Assembly: GCF_900582195.1 (NCBI RefSeq)
Contig: NZ_UTHA01000217.1
Coordinates: forward strand, 1-60,753
DNA length: 60,753 nt
Direction: 5' to 3'
Origin: Pseudomonas viridiflava
GTDB taxonomy: Bacteria > Pseudomonadota > Gammaproteobacteria > Pseudomonadales > Pseudomonadaceae
Position numbers and translations under genes: made by a program
The notes under the pieces: model-generated
Told to the model about the DNA's origin: nothing
The model's database searches: none
What the model saw: the letters and a program-made list of their open reading frames with translations, nothing else
Part shown: piece after piece, positions 1 to 7,856 of the stretch
Numbering within the stretch: position 1 is the first letter of the stretch
Layout: each line of letters begins with the position of its first letter

Positions 1-418
1 GATCTGGCCTGTAAGGGAACTTTATTTTGCAAAATTCCTCCGCGCAGGGCATTCCATCTTCGTCAAATAAAATTTTCCCGTCATGGGTAAAGCTATTTAT
101 GATGTGGTGGTCGATTACCAATTCGGCATTTCGAGGATCTTCGTCACGCCATTCTGAGAGGTTGCCGCTAGCAACTCTGTAAACCGGGTAGCCTATTTTG
201 CCTCTTACATATCTCTCAAATCTTCCGAGTTCTTCTTTTTCGACGTTTAAGTAGGCAAGATTGTAAGCCGTGAAAAGTAGGTAAAATGGATTCGAAGTTC
301 TTCCTTCGAGAATTCTTTCGTGAGGGTTTTGTCTTGTGGTTATACCGATTTTGCACTGTCTAAAATTGCGAATGTCTATAGCTATGTAAAGCCATGCATT
401 ATGTCGGATATTTTTCAT
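1..418 (-). CDS. GIY-YIG/T5orf172-like protein, partial (3' end beyond window)
   Basis: I translated the reverse strand from the ATG at 418-416. The frame stays open for 139 codons to the window edge, so the stop is missing. The N-terminus reads WLYIAIDIRNFRQCKIGITT, followed by an NPHERI segment. This resembles the start of GIY-YIG/T5orf172-type nuclease domains, where a tyrosine-containing strand is followed by KIGxT and a conserved arginine. Codon use is clearly more AT-rich than in the tail genes downstream, which fits acquired cargo. The role is unknown; a homing-type or defence nuclease is a guess. Confidence is high that it is coding and moderate for the family. Confidence 0.6.
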   Translation of the reverse strand, partial: MKNIRHNAWLYIAIDIRNFRQCKIGITTRQNPHERILEGRTSNPFYLLFTAYNLAYLNVEKEELGRFERYVRGKIGYPVYRVASGNLSEWRDEDPRNAELVIDHHIINSFTHDGKILFDEDGMPCAEEFCKIKFPYRPD

Positions 419-477
419 GCTAATTTTCTATAAGAGTGGAATCGGTTGTCGTTCCGTAGTGGGTTTTGTTCGAGTGA

Positions 478-786
478 TCACTCAAAGAGTTCAAGTAGCA
501 TTTGATTATGCAGCTTTTGCGTGGAGGAGTAGAGCATGCACCTATCCAATAGAATCCGCTTCATACTTCGGGCTGAGGCGAGATGCCTTGGCTCAACTGA
601 GATCGTTGCGGTCTTGCCGCTTCGGACATCGCTGATTTCCAGGTTATAACGTCCAATCAAACCGTCATCACGTTGGGTGTGGCCTAAGCATTTGAAGGTG
701 AGGATCAATTCTGACAAGCCGGAGTCCTTTAAATAATGGTAGAAGTCAGCTGTGATTGGATGGACCTTGGGTGAGCAGGTAGAACT
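478..786 (-). pseudogene. 5'-truncated hypothetical gene remnant
   Basis: A reverse frame is open from 786 to a TGA at 480-478, about 102 residues, after an in-frame TAG at 789-787. It has no ATG start; the only candidate initiator is a TTG at 717. The peptide is protein-like from its first codon (PKVHPITADFYHYLKDSGLS), well before that TTG. I read it as a gene that lost its 5' end, with the break near 787. The GC content is ordinary, unlike the AT-rich genes on either side. I do not recognise the family with confidence. It could instead be a short functional protein started at TTG 717. Confidence 0.4.
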
Positions 787-795
787 CTAAACGGG

Positions 796-1254
796 TTAGT
801 AGATGCGCCTTCCGCGACGTTTAATTTTACCTCTGTACTTTAATATGTCGTTGACTCTGCTAGAGGATTTTAGCCAGGCAATTTCAAAGAAGACCATTGG
901 CGCTCCAGCAAATGAGCCAAATAAAAGCGCTAGAGAATAACTCTCATGAACAGCAGTAGGGGCCAGAGCAAAGCTCGCTACGCAACCCATTGCTGTTAGA
1001 ATAAATATTGCTAGCAATATACCGCTGTTCACTATTTCTCGATTTATTCTTGCGCTATCAAATCGAATCGATTTTATTAGCTTTAATCGCTTTATGCGTT
1101 TGGCGGTAAAGTAACGACCAACTCGACCTTTAGCGTGTGACAGGAGCGGGTGGAGCCTCACTCGAAAAAATCCGAGTAATGCCGGCAAAGCAAGACCAAT
1201 TGCTGCAGCTACCGTGTTACTGACCCACCACTGTGGATTGAACAAATCGCCCAT
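796..1254 (-). CDS. Small multi-pass membrane protein, prophage cargo
   Basis: The product has 152 residues. One N-terminal hydrophobic segment lies at about residues 10-30. A strongly basic cytoplasmic-looking stretch (KRIKRLKLIK) follows, then two hydrophobic segments at about 77-125 and a basic tail (KIKRRGRRIY). No signal peptidase site is visible, so it should stay in the inner membrane. The gene is AT-rich relative to the tail genes. It lies among the accessory genes upstream of tail gene I and on the opposite strand. A superinfection-exclusion or defence role is possible but is inference only. I cannot name the family. Confidence 0.6.
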   Translation of the reverse strand: MGDLFNPQWWVSNTVAAAIGLALPALLGFFRVRLHPLLSHAKGRVGRYFTAKRIKRLKLIKSIRFDSARINREIVNSGILLAIFILTAMGCVASFALAPTAVHESYSLALLFGSFAGAPMVFFEIAWLKSSSRVNDILKYRGKIKRRGRRIY

Positions 1255-1432
1255 TGAAAACTCATATTCAATTAAAATTCAAAATGCGTGAAGGCTAAAT
1301 GCTACTATTTATGCTTAGCTCATCAATACTGGCAATCCATCCACGCTGGATGCCCAGACAGTAAGCGCTTGATGGCTTGCTGAAGATAGGGAATGATTGC
1401 AGATCGAATTTTAGGTTGATAAAGGTGGATTC

Positions 1433-1693
1433 ATGTCGAGGTCGTACGAGAAAGGCCAATGGGGCGTTTACAAAGATCGTGCATCCACTGTGTTGATCGG
1501 TCTTTTGGTCGACGGGATAGGTAGGTCGATCCGCTTTGGTGAACGCACGTATGAGGTGGTGGAAGGCGTTCTGTTCTGCCCCGAAGGGAAGCGCCTAGGT
1601 CATTTGGCACGCCTGGACGATAACAGTTGGGTCGTTAACTACGGTGATCATGATCTAGGTCACGTTCTCCGAGCCATGCCTGAAAAAGTTTGA
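1433..1693 (+). CDS. Hypothetical 86-residue protein
   Basis: The ATG at 1433 is preceded by AAGGTGG, a good ribosome-binding site at normal spacing. The predicted protein is soluble, rich in Gly, Arg and Val, with no signal peptide or membrane segment. I do not recognise the family. It is the first gene on the plus strand, just ahead of the lipoprotein and tail gene I, so it may be late-expressed cargo. Confidence 0.55.
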   Translation: MSRSYEKGQWGVYKDRASTVLIGLLVDGIGRSIRFGERTYEVVEGVLFCPEGKRLGHLARLDDNSWVVNYGDHDLGHVLRAMPEKV

Positions 1694-1773
1694 CCTTTAA
1701 GGAAATCTATAACTCCGTTGGTTTTATTTTAACCACTTGGCGAACTAATGTATTTCCCACAGGAGTGACCTGC

Positions 1774-2196
1774 ATGAAATTGATCGTAGGAGCGCTGGCG
1801 GTAGTGCTGTTGGCTGGGTGTGCATCGTCAGCTATTCCGGTTAGCCAGGCTGATCCAGTGCCGCGTGATGAGCTGTACGCGTTTCAGACCAAGCCAGCCG
1901 GCGAAAGCGGCAAGGTAACGGTTGTCCGGGACTCGGGAATGGTTGGATCTGGTTGTGACATCGTCGTGTATGTCAATGGCCGGAAGGCCGCGAAAATCGG
2001 CACTGGTCAACGCGCCTCCTTTTACCTGCCGCCGGGGAATCCAAGTATAGGAGCAGGTCTCGCTGGCTCCGGGCTGTGCGGCAGGGCAGCCATTCGTACG
2101 ATTTCTGCCAATGTGCAAAGTGGCAAAGAAAGCCTCTACCGAATCAGTGGAGACATGAGCGGCTTCTTTCTCGGACCGTATGTCGATTATCAGTAA
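1774..2196 (+). CDS. Phage-encoded lipoprotein
   Basis: I chose the ATG at 1774, 9 bases after AGGAG, because it begins a textbook lipoprotein signal (MKLIVGALAVVLLAGCASS). The lipobox is LAGC, with Cys16 as the expected lipidated residue. An upstream frame opening near 1690 would bury this signal. The mature part of about 125 residues includes a GAGLAGSG motif and reads as a small beta-rich domain. It sits directly before tail assembly gene I. A phage lipoprotein of this kind may act at the host envelope, for example in exclusion of related phages; this is inference. Confidence 0.75.
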   Translation: MKLIVGALAVVLLAGCASSAIPVSQADPVPRDELYAFQTKPAGESGKVTVVRDSGMVGSGCDIVVYVNGRKAAKIGTGQRASFYLPPGNPSIGAGLAGSGLCGRAAIRTISANVQSGKESLYRISGDMSGFFLGPYVDYQ

Positions 2197-2212
2197 ATCA
2201 ATTCGCAATCAG

Positions 2213-2249
2213 CCGCCTTCGGGCGGTTTTTTTATGTCTGGAGAAAGTC
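2213..2249 (+). terminator. Terminator fused to ribosome-binding leader (module copy 1)
   Basis: A hairpin CCGCC-ttcg-GGCGG is followed by seven T residues. The run leads straight into ATGTCTGGAGAAAGTC and the start codon of tail gene I. The same layout recurs before gene J (3234) and the endolysin gene (10397). The Shine-Dalgarno GGAG lies immediately after the T-run. Confidence 0.7.
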
Positions 2250-2852
2250 ATGCAATCGAGCGTTGCGCACTATCAGCCGATGACTACGATCAAGCTGTCT
2301 GGATCTCTTGCGGCCAAGTTTGGCAGAGTTCATCGTCGTGTATTGGATTCTGGCCAGACTTGGGAAGCCTTCCGAGCATTGAATGCGACGCTTGAGGGGT
2401 TCAAGGAGGAGATTCAGCGCCTTGATCGGCTGGGCATGCGATTTGCCGTGTTTCGCAATCGAAAGAACGTTGGCGAAGCGGAATTTGGCTTGGGTGGCGC
2501 AACCGACATTCGTATCGTGCCGGTCATCCACGGAAGCAAGAAGGCTGGGTTGATTCAAACCATTGTCGGTGCTGTTCTGATCGTTGCCGGTACGTTTCTT
2601 TCGACCACGCCATTTGGTGCGCCACTGATTGGCGCGGGTATCGGCCTTGTCGCCGGCGGCGTGATCCAGATGCTCAGCCCCCAAGCCTCGGGCCTTAAGC
2701 AAAGCGCATCACCTGAAAACGCTCCGTCCTACGCCTTCGGCAGCGCCAAGAACACCACGGCCAGCGGCAACCCGGTACCGATCTGCATCGGCGAGCGCCG
2801 CTGGGGTGGCATGATCATCTCAGCCTCCATCCTGGCTGAGGACAAAGTGTAA
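2250..2852 (+). CDS. Phage tail assembly protein I (lambda gpI family)
   Basis: The product has 200 residues. I chose the ATG at 2250 because a Shine-Dalgarno GGAG lies six bases before it and the upstream extension runs through a terminator hairpin. The C-terminal half has the two glycine-rich hydrophobic helices typical of lambda I-type proteins (about residues 108-150). It ends with a conserved-looking GNPVPICIGERRWGGM segment. In lambda-like phages this protein acts with gpJ to form the tail tip. The position just upstream of J supports the call. Gene K, normally just upstream, is not in its usual place; accessory genes sit there instead. Confidence 0.85.
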   Translation: MQSSVAHYQPMTTIKLSGSLAAKFGRVHRRVLDSGQTWEAFRALNATLEGFKEEIQRLDRLGMRFAVFRNRKNVGEAEFGLGGATDIRIVPVIHGSKKAGLIQTIVGAVLIVAGTFLSTTPFGAPLIGAGIGLVAGGVIQMLSPQASGLKQSASPENAPSYAFGSAKNTTASGNPVPICIGERRWGGMIISASILAEDKV

Positions 2853-2857
2853 AAAGT

Positions 2858-3136
2858 TTATGACTGAGGGGAGGCGGAAGGGCGCGGTTGCTTCTTAAAG
2901 TTTGAGGTCCGAATGTACCTGGCAAGCATCCATAATCCGCTACCAACTGCAGCAAACACTAGAGCGAAAATCAATTCGGCCAATCCCTGACCAATCTGTT
3001 GAGGCGTTACATATCTGGAGAGCATTTTTACCGAAGAGGTGATGATTGTGTATGCAGTGAAAATCCACAACACGGCTGAAATTGCGTACACCGGAAGCGA
3101 AAGGATTGTTCGTAGCCAAGTTGGAGCTTTTTTCAT
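2858..3136 (-). CDS. Inverted two-TM membrane protein between tail genes I and J
   Basis: The product has 92 residues, with hydrophobic segments at about 10-33 and 50-72 and a basic C-terminal tail. It lies on the opposite strand to all the tail genes and fills the gap between I and J almost exactly. Such an inverted single-gene insertion is the classic layout of a moron (extra cargo gene expressed from the prophage). Superinfection exclusion is a reasonable guess, but nothing in the sequence proves it. I do not recognise the family. Confidence 0.6.
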   Translation of the reverse strand: MKKAPTWLRTILSLPVYAISAVLWIFTAYTIITSSVKMLSRYVTPQQIGQGLAELIFALVFAAVGSGLWMLARYIRTSNFKKQPRPSASPQS

Positions 3137-3233
3137 CAGTACTTATTTCCTTGATGACTGAGTCGAGCGCCTCATCGTAGGAGGGCTCAGCATGCGAATT
3201 CTATCATCACGACTTTACAGAAATGCCATTAGG

Positions 3234-3271
3234 CCGCCCAAGAGGCGGTTTTTTTATGCCTGGAGGAAAGC
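3234..3271 (+). terminator. Terminator fused to ribosome-binding leader (module copy 2)
   Basis: A hairpin CCGCC-caaga-GGCGG is followed by seven T residues. ATGCCTGGAGGAAAGC and the start codon of gene J come next. The layout matches the copies at 2213 and 10397. Confidence 0.7.
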
Positions 3272-6200
3272 ATGGGCGCAGCAGCACAGATCGATATCAG
3301 CGGCGAGAAGGGTGGCAGCAGCAAGCCGAAGTCGCCGACCGAAGCCAGCGACAGCCTGCGCTCGACCAACCTGGCCAAGCTGCTGATCGCGGTGGGCGAG
3401 GGTGAGTTCGACAGCGTCCCGACCGATTACGACATCTACCTGGACAACACGCCGATCCGCGATGCCAGCGGCAACTACAACTTCCCGAACGTGAAGTGGG
3501 ACTGGCGGCCGGGTTCGGTGGATCAGACCTACATCCCTGGCATTCCGTCCGTGGAGAATGAGACCTCGCTGAACATCGAGCTGCGCAGCGATTCGCCATG
3601 GGTGCGCTCGATCACCAACACTCAGCTATCCGCCGTGCGCATGCGGTTGGCCTGGCCAGCGCTGCAACGGTCTGATGACCAGGGTAATGTCGGCGGCTAC
3701 CGCATCGAGTACGCGATCGATGTCGCTACCGATGGCGGCTCCTATCAGCAGGTGCTGGTGGATGCGGTCGACGGCAAAACCACCACGCGCTACGAGCGAT
3801 CGCGCCGCATCGATTTGCCGGCCGCAACGACTGGCTGGCAGATCCGCGTGCGCCGCCTGACGCCGAACCAGAACACCAACAAGATCGCCGACACCATGCT
3901 GGTGGCCGGTTACACCGAAGTGATCGACGCCAAGCTGCGCTACCCAAACACTGCGCTGCTCTACATCGAATTCGACGCCGAGCAGTTCACCAACATCCCG
4001 GCGGTGACAGTGAAGTGCAAGGCACGTCGCTGGATGGTGCCGAGCAACTACGACCCGATCCTGCGCACCTATACCGGGGCTTGGGACGGTTCGATGAAAT
4101 CGGCCTGGACCAATAACCCGGCTTGGATCACCTACGGCATCTGCACCGAGGAGCGGTTTGGCCTGGGCAAACGCATCAAGCCGTTCATGGTCGACAAGTG
4201 GGAGCTGTACCGCATCGCTCAATACTGCGACCAGCTGGTGCCGAACGGGCTCGGCGGTCAGGAGCCGCGCTTCCTCTGCGACATGAACCTGCAGGGCAAG
4301 GCTAATGCGTGGTCGCTGCTGCGCGATATCTCGGCGATCTACCGGGGCATGACGTACTGGGCGCAGGGCCAGTTGGTGATGCAGGCGGACATGCCGCGCG
4401 CGCAGGACTTCGACTATGTGTTCACACGGTCGAACGTGATCGACGGCAAGTTCTCCTATGGCAGCGCATCGGCGAAGACCCGTTACACCCGGGCGCTTGT
4501 CAGCTACGACAACCCGGCGAACAACTACGACACTGATGTCATTCCGTTCGCTGACCTGGATCTGCAACGCCGCTACGGCGACCGGCCGACCGAGCTGAGC
4601 GCCATTGGGTGCACCCGAGCCTCCGAGGCTCAACGCCGTGGCAAGTGGGCGATACTCAGCAACAACCAAGACCGCACCGTGTCGTTCAAGACCGGCATGG
4701 AAGGTGTGATTCCGCTGCCTGGGCACATCATCCCGGTGGCTGACTCGTTGCTGGCAGGCCGCGAAGTCGGCGGCCGGATCACGTCGGTGGCGGGGCGGGT
4801 TATCACGCTCGATCGCGACACCCAGGCCAAGGCTGGTGATCGTTTGATCATCAACCTGCCGGGTGGCCGTGCCGAAGGTCGCACCGTGCAAAGCGTCAAC
4901 GGCCGCGCCGTGACGGTCACGGTCGCCTACAGCGAACCGCCGGTGGTGCAGTTGCAATGGGCGCTCGACGCTGATGATCTGGCCATTCCGCTGTATCGCG
5001 TGCTGCGCACCAAGCGCACCACCGAAGGTGACTACGAAATCAGCGCGCTGCAGTTCGAGCCAAGCAAGTTCGCATTCATCGACACCGGCGCACGCTTGGA
5101 AGAACGCCCGATCAGCGTGATCCCGATCACCGTTGTTCCGGCGCCGGCGAGCGTTTCTCTGTCGTCGACTTCATCGGTTGTGCAGGGTCTGGCCGTGGCC
5201 ACCATGACCATCAACTGGCCAGCCGTAGATGGCGCGGTCGGCTACGACGTCGAATGGCGCAAGGACAGCGGCAACTGGATCAAGCTGCAACGCACCGGCA
5301 TGACCAATGTGGACGTGGTCGGGATTTATGCCGGGGCATACGTGGCCCGAGTTCGCGCGGTGAGCGCTTTCGACATCACGTCGCCATGGCGCAACTCGAT
5401 CCTGACCAACCTCAGCGGTAAGCAGGGGCTGCCACCGGCGCTGGCGTTCCTGACCGCAACACCGTTGCTGTTCGGCATCTATCTCAAGTGGGGTTTCCCT
5501 GCTGGTGCCGAAGACAGCCAACGCACGGAGATCTGGTACGGCCCGAGGACCGAACTGGATGCCGCGACCAAGCTCACAGACCTGGCCTATCCGCAGAGTG
5601 ATTTCTCCATGCTCGGCCTGCGCGCCGGTGTGACCTTCTACTTCTGGGGCCGAATCGTCGACAAGATCGGTAACATCGGTCCGTGGTATCCGATCGGGCT
5701 TGGTGTGCAGGGGCAGTCCAGTTCGGATGCCGCTGCCATTCTGGAAATGATCGCCGGGCAAATTACGGAAACAGAGCTTGGCCAGGATCTGCGAGACGAG
5801 ATCGACAAGATTCCGGGGTTGCAGGCGCAGATCGATGCTTTGGATGGCTTGAAGGGTTACGACCCCGAAGCCACCTATGAGGAGTACGACCTCGTAGTGC
5901 AGGGCAAGCGGATCTATCAGGCTACCGGTCCGGTACCAGTCGATACGCCACCGCCGAACCCTGACTACTGGCTTGACGTGGGTCAGACCGTGCAAACCGC
6001 CAACGGGCTTGCGCAACAGGTGGCGACCAACACCGCCGAGATTACCGAACTCGACGGCGTCGTCACGGCAACCTCAACGGCGTTCAATGCTTTGCGCGCC
6101 TCCTGGCGTGACGATGATGGACAAGGTGATCTGGATGGCGCGCTGAAGGAGTGGAGTAGTACATCCGCCATTGCCAACGAAGATCGAGTTCGATCTTCCG

Positions 6201-6838
6201 AAAACCTAGCCAGCGCGCAAAAGCTTACGAATCTCGACTCGAAGGTTGGCGAGAACGAGGCGAATGTGACCGATCTCCGGAAGACAGTTGCCACTGACAA
6301 GGAGGCCACTGCTACGGCGCTCACCCAGGTGAACGTGAAGGTCGGCGAGAACACCGCCGCGATTCAGGAAACCTCGGCAGCCTACGCGGACACCAGTGGG
6401 AAGCTGTCCACGATGTGGTCGGTGAAGATGCAGGTCAACCAGAACGGGCAGTACGTCGCGGCCGGCATTGGTCTCGGTATCGAGAACACGGGCGCTGGGT
6501 TGCAGAGCCAGTTCCTTGTCAGCGCTGACCGTTTTGCGATCGTCAACACCATTGCCGGCGGTGCCATTGCTGTGCCGTTTGCGGTGCAAGGCGGGCAGGT
6601 GTTCATGAACTCGGCGTTCATCCAGGACGCTTCGATTGGGAACGCCAAGATCGGGTTCTTCATCCAGTCGGACAACTACATTGCCGGCGTTCAGGGATGG
6701 CGGATCGATAAGGCCGGCAACTTCGAGTTGAACAGCCCTCTAGGCGGTGGCGCTCGTCAGGTCATCAACAACAACGGCGGCAAGGTGTTCGATGAGAACG
6801 GCGTGAAGCGCTATCAGTGGGGGAATCTAAACGCATGA
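3272..6838 (+). CDS. Central tail tip / host specificity protein J
   Basis: The product has 1188 residues, the usual length for lambda gpJ homologues. The ATG at 3272 has a Shine-Dalgarno GGAGG and begins MGAAAQIDISGEKGGSSKP, as in many Pseudomonas phage J proteins. The N-terminal and central parts form the conserved tail-tip hub. A fibronectin-III-like stretch lies at about residues 620-710. An aromatic carbohydrate-binding-like motif (YDPEATYEEYDLVVQGKRIY) is near 865. The C-terminal about 200 residues look like the DUF1983 region. It forms the distal tail tip and recognises the host receptor. The last four bases overlap the next gene. Confidence 0.93.
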   Translation: MGAAAQIDISGEKGGSSKPKSPTEASDSLRSTNLAKLLIAVGEGEFDSVPTDYDIYLDNTPIRDASGNYNFPNVKWDWRPGSVDQTYIPGIPSVENETSLNIELRSDSPWVRSITNTQLSAVRMRLAWPALQRSDDQGNVGGYRIEYAIDVATDGGSYQQVLVDAVDGKTTTRYERSRRIDLPAATTGWQIRVRRLTPNQNTNKIADTMLVAGYTEVIDAKLRYPNTALLYIEFDAEQFTNIPAVTVKCKARRWMVPSNYDPILRTYTGAWDGSMKSAWTNNPAWITYGICTEERFGLGKRIKPFMVDKWELYRIAQYCDQLVPNGLGGQEPRFLCDMNLQGKANAWSLLRDISAIYRGMTYWAQGQLVMQADMPRAQDFDYVFTRSNVIDGKFSYGSASAKTRYTRALVSYDNPANNYDTDVIPFADLDLQRRYGDRPTELSAIGCTRASEAQRRGKWAILSNNQDRTVSFKTGMEGVIPLPGHIIPVADSLLAGREVGGRITSVAGRVITLDRDTQAKAGDRLIINLPGGRAEGRTVQSVNGRAVTVTVAYSEPPVVQLQWALDADDLAIPLYRVLRTKRTTEGDYEISALQFEPSKFAFIDTGARLEERPISVIPITVVPAPASVSLSSTSSVVQGLAVATMTINWPAVDGAVGYDVEWRKDSGNWIKLQRTGMTNVDVVGIYAGAYVARVRAVSAFDITSPWRNSILTNLSGKQGLPPALAFLTATPLLFGIYLKWGFPAGAEDSQRTEIWYGPRTELDAATKLTDLAYPQSDFSMLGLRAGVTFYFWGRIVDKIGNIGPWYPIGLGVQGQSSSDAAAILEMIAGQITETELGQDLRDEIDKIPGLQAQIDALDGLKGYDPEATYEEYDLVVQGKRIYQATGPVPVDTPPPNPDYWLDVGQTVQTANGLAQQVATNTAEITELDGVVTATSTAFNALRASWRDDDGQGDLDGALKEWSSTSAIANEDRVRSSENLASAQKLTNLDSKVGENEANVTDLRKTVATDKEATATALTQVNVKVGENTAAIQETSAAYADTSGKLSTMWSVKMQVNQNGQYVAAGIGLGIENTGAGLQSQFLVSADRFAIVNTIAGGAIAVPFAVQGGQVFMNSAFIQDASIGNAKIGFFIQSDNYIAGVQGWRIDKAGNFELNSPLGGGARQVINNNGGKVFDENGVKRYQWGNLNA

Positions 6839-7155
6839 GTTACGGCATACGAATCTGGGGCGCCGATGGGGCGCTTCAGCTGGATGAGAACTCTTTCACC
6901 ATTCGAGTTGCCTTGTCGACGCTTGTCACTTTCCCGGTCGGCCCGAAAAGTAGTCAGGACTTTTCCGTCCCCGGCGTCGGCCCTGGAAATGGAACCGCTA
7001 TCGTGATTCCCAACGGCACGTATGACAGCAATCAGATGCAGTTTGAGACTGAAATGCTCGATGGTGTGGCGCGAGTTTATAACCACACGCGAACCTACGC
7101 TGCGAGCAACGTTTCGTCCGGAACGATGCGCTTGATCGTAATGAGGTGGAGCTGA
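6835..7155 (+). CDS. Small tail-tip associated protein (MSYG family)
   Basis: The product has 106 residues. The start at 6835 overlaps the J stop as ATGA, indicating translational coupling, so I prefer it to an upstream start at 6817. The protein begins MSYGIRIWGADGALQLDENS and is beta-rich without membrane segments. The next gene product starts with the near-identical MSYGVQF, so the two share a related N-terminal motif. Proteins of this type commonly follow J in Pseudomonas siphophages, probably as tail-tip or fibre accessories. Exact function is unknown. Confidence 0.75.
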   Translation: MSYGIRIWGADGALQLDENSFTIRVALSTLVTFPVGPKSSQDFSVPGVGPGNGTAIVIPNGTYDSNQMQFETEMLDGVARVYNHTRTYAASNVSSGTMRLIVMRWS

Positions 7156-7835
7156 TGAGTTACGGAGTTCAGTTCACCAATAAAAACAACGTTGTGACTT
7201 TGGATTCGGAGTTTTCAAGGTTGATGGTGATCGCGTCAGGGCGTTATGCGCCCACGCAGGAAGCGGGCCTCGGTTCGGTGACCACGTTTGCGCGACCAGT
7301 CACTTCCCAAGAGCCCCCTCTGGTATTCGTTCGCCCCGACACTTTCAACGGCGTAGCAGGGCTTTGCCGGATGAGGTTGCTTGGATCTGCAGGTAACTGG
7401 ACTGGCTTTTATGTCAGGGCATACGACGTCAATGCTGCCGGTCTGAATGGGCGATATTTTGTAGCTGCGTTCGGTGCTCAGCCAGTGGCGCAGTACGGAA
7501 TGAGGTTGTGGGATGGCGGCGGAAATCTGCTGTTTGACTCTGGTACGCCTAACGCAACATTCACCCGAGCATTTCAGAACTGGAACTACGTCCGCTACGA
7601 CACCAGCCACCAGGGGCTGACACGCATTTTCTATAGCGTCCCGTTCAACTTTCCAGAGAACGAATTCATGCTGTTGAACACTTTCGGCATGCCCATGACT
7701 TCGGGAAGTGGCATTCCGCGCGAGCTTTACTGCTGGTGGGATTTCCCCAACAGCACGCTCTATGCCATCTCCGTTGCCGCATCGAACCCTTTCGCTTTCT
7801 TCCTGCCGGCAGTGTTCGCCAAACAAGCCGCATAA
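7155..7835 (+). CDS. Tail-tip associated protein, longer MSYG paralogue
   Basis: The product has 226 residues. The start ATG at 7155 shares its A with the stop of the preceding gene (TGATG), after GAGGTGGAG, so it is translationally coupled. It opens with MSYGVQF, then at about residues 115-130 shows a second YGMRLWDGGGNLLFDSG motif resembling the start of the previous protein. This suggests an internal duplication of a small beta domain. Location after J indicates a structural tail role. No enzymatic motif is seen. Confidence 0.7.
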   Translation: MSYGVQFTNKNNVVTLDSEFSRLMVIASGRYAPTQEAGLGSVTTFARPVTSQEPPLVFVRPDTFNGVAGLCRMRLLGSAGNWTGFYVRAYDVNAAGLNGRYFVAAFGAQPVAQYGMRLWDGGGNLLFDSGTPNATFTRAFQNWNYVRYDTSHQGLTRIFYSVPFNFPENEFMLLNTFGMPMTSGSGIPRELYCWWDFPNSTLYAISVAASNPFAFFLPAVFAKQAA

Positions 7836-7856
7836 CTCATTTATAGGATGCACACC

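Noticed and set aside
3626..4957. Long open frame antisense to tail gene J
   Set aside because: High-GC shadow of J; Arg/His-rich, no ribosome-binding site, no family resemblance.
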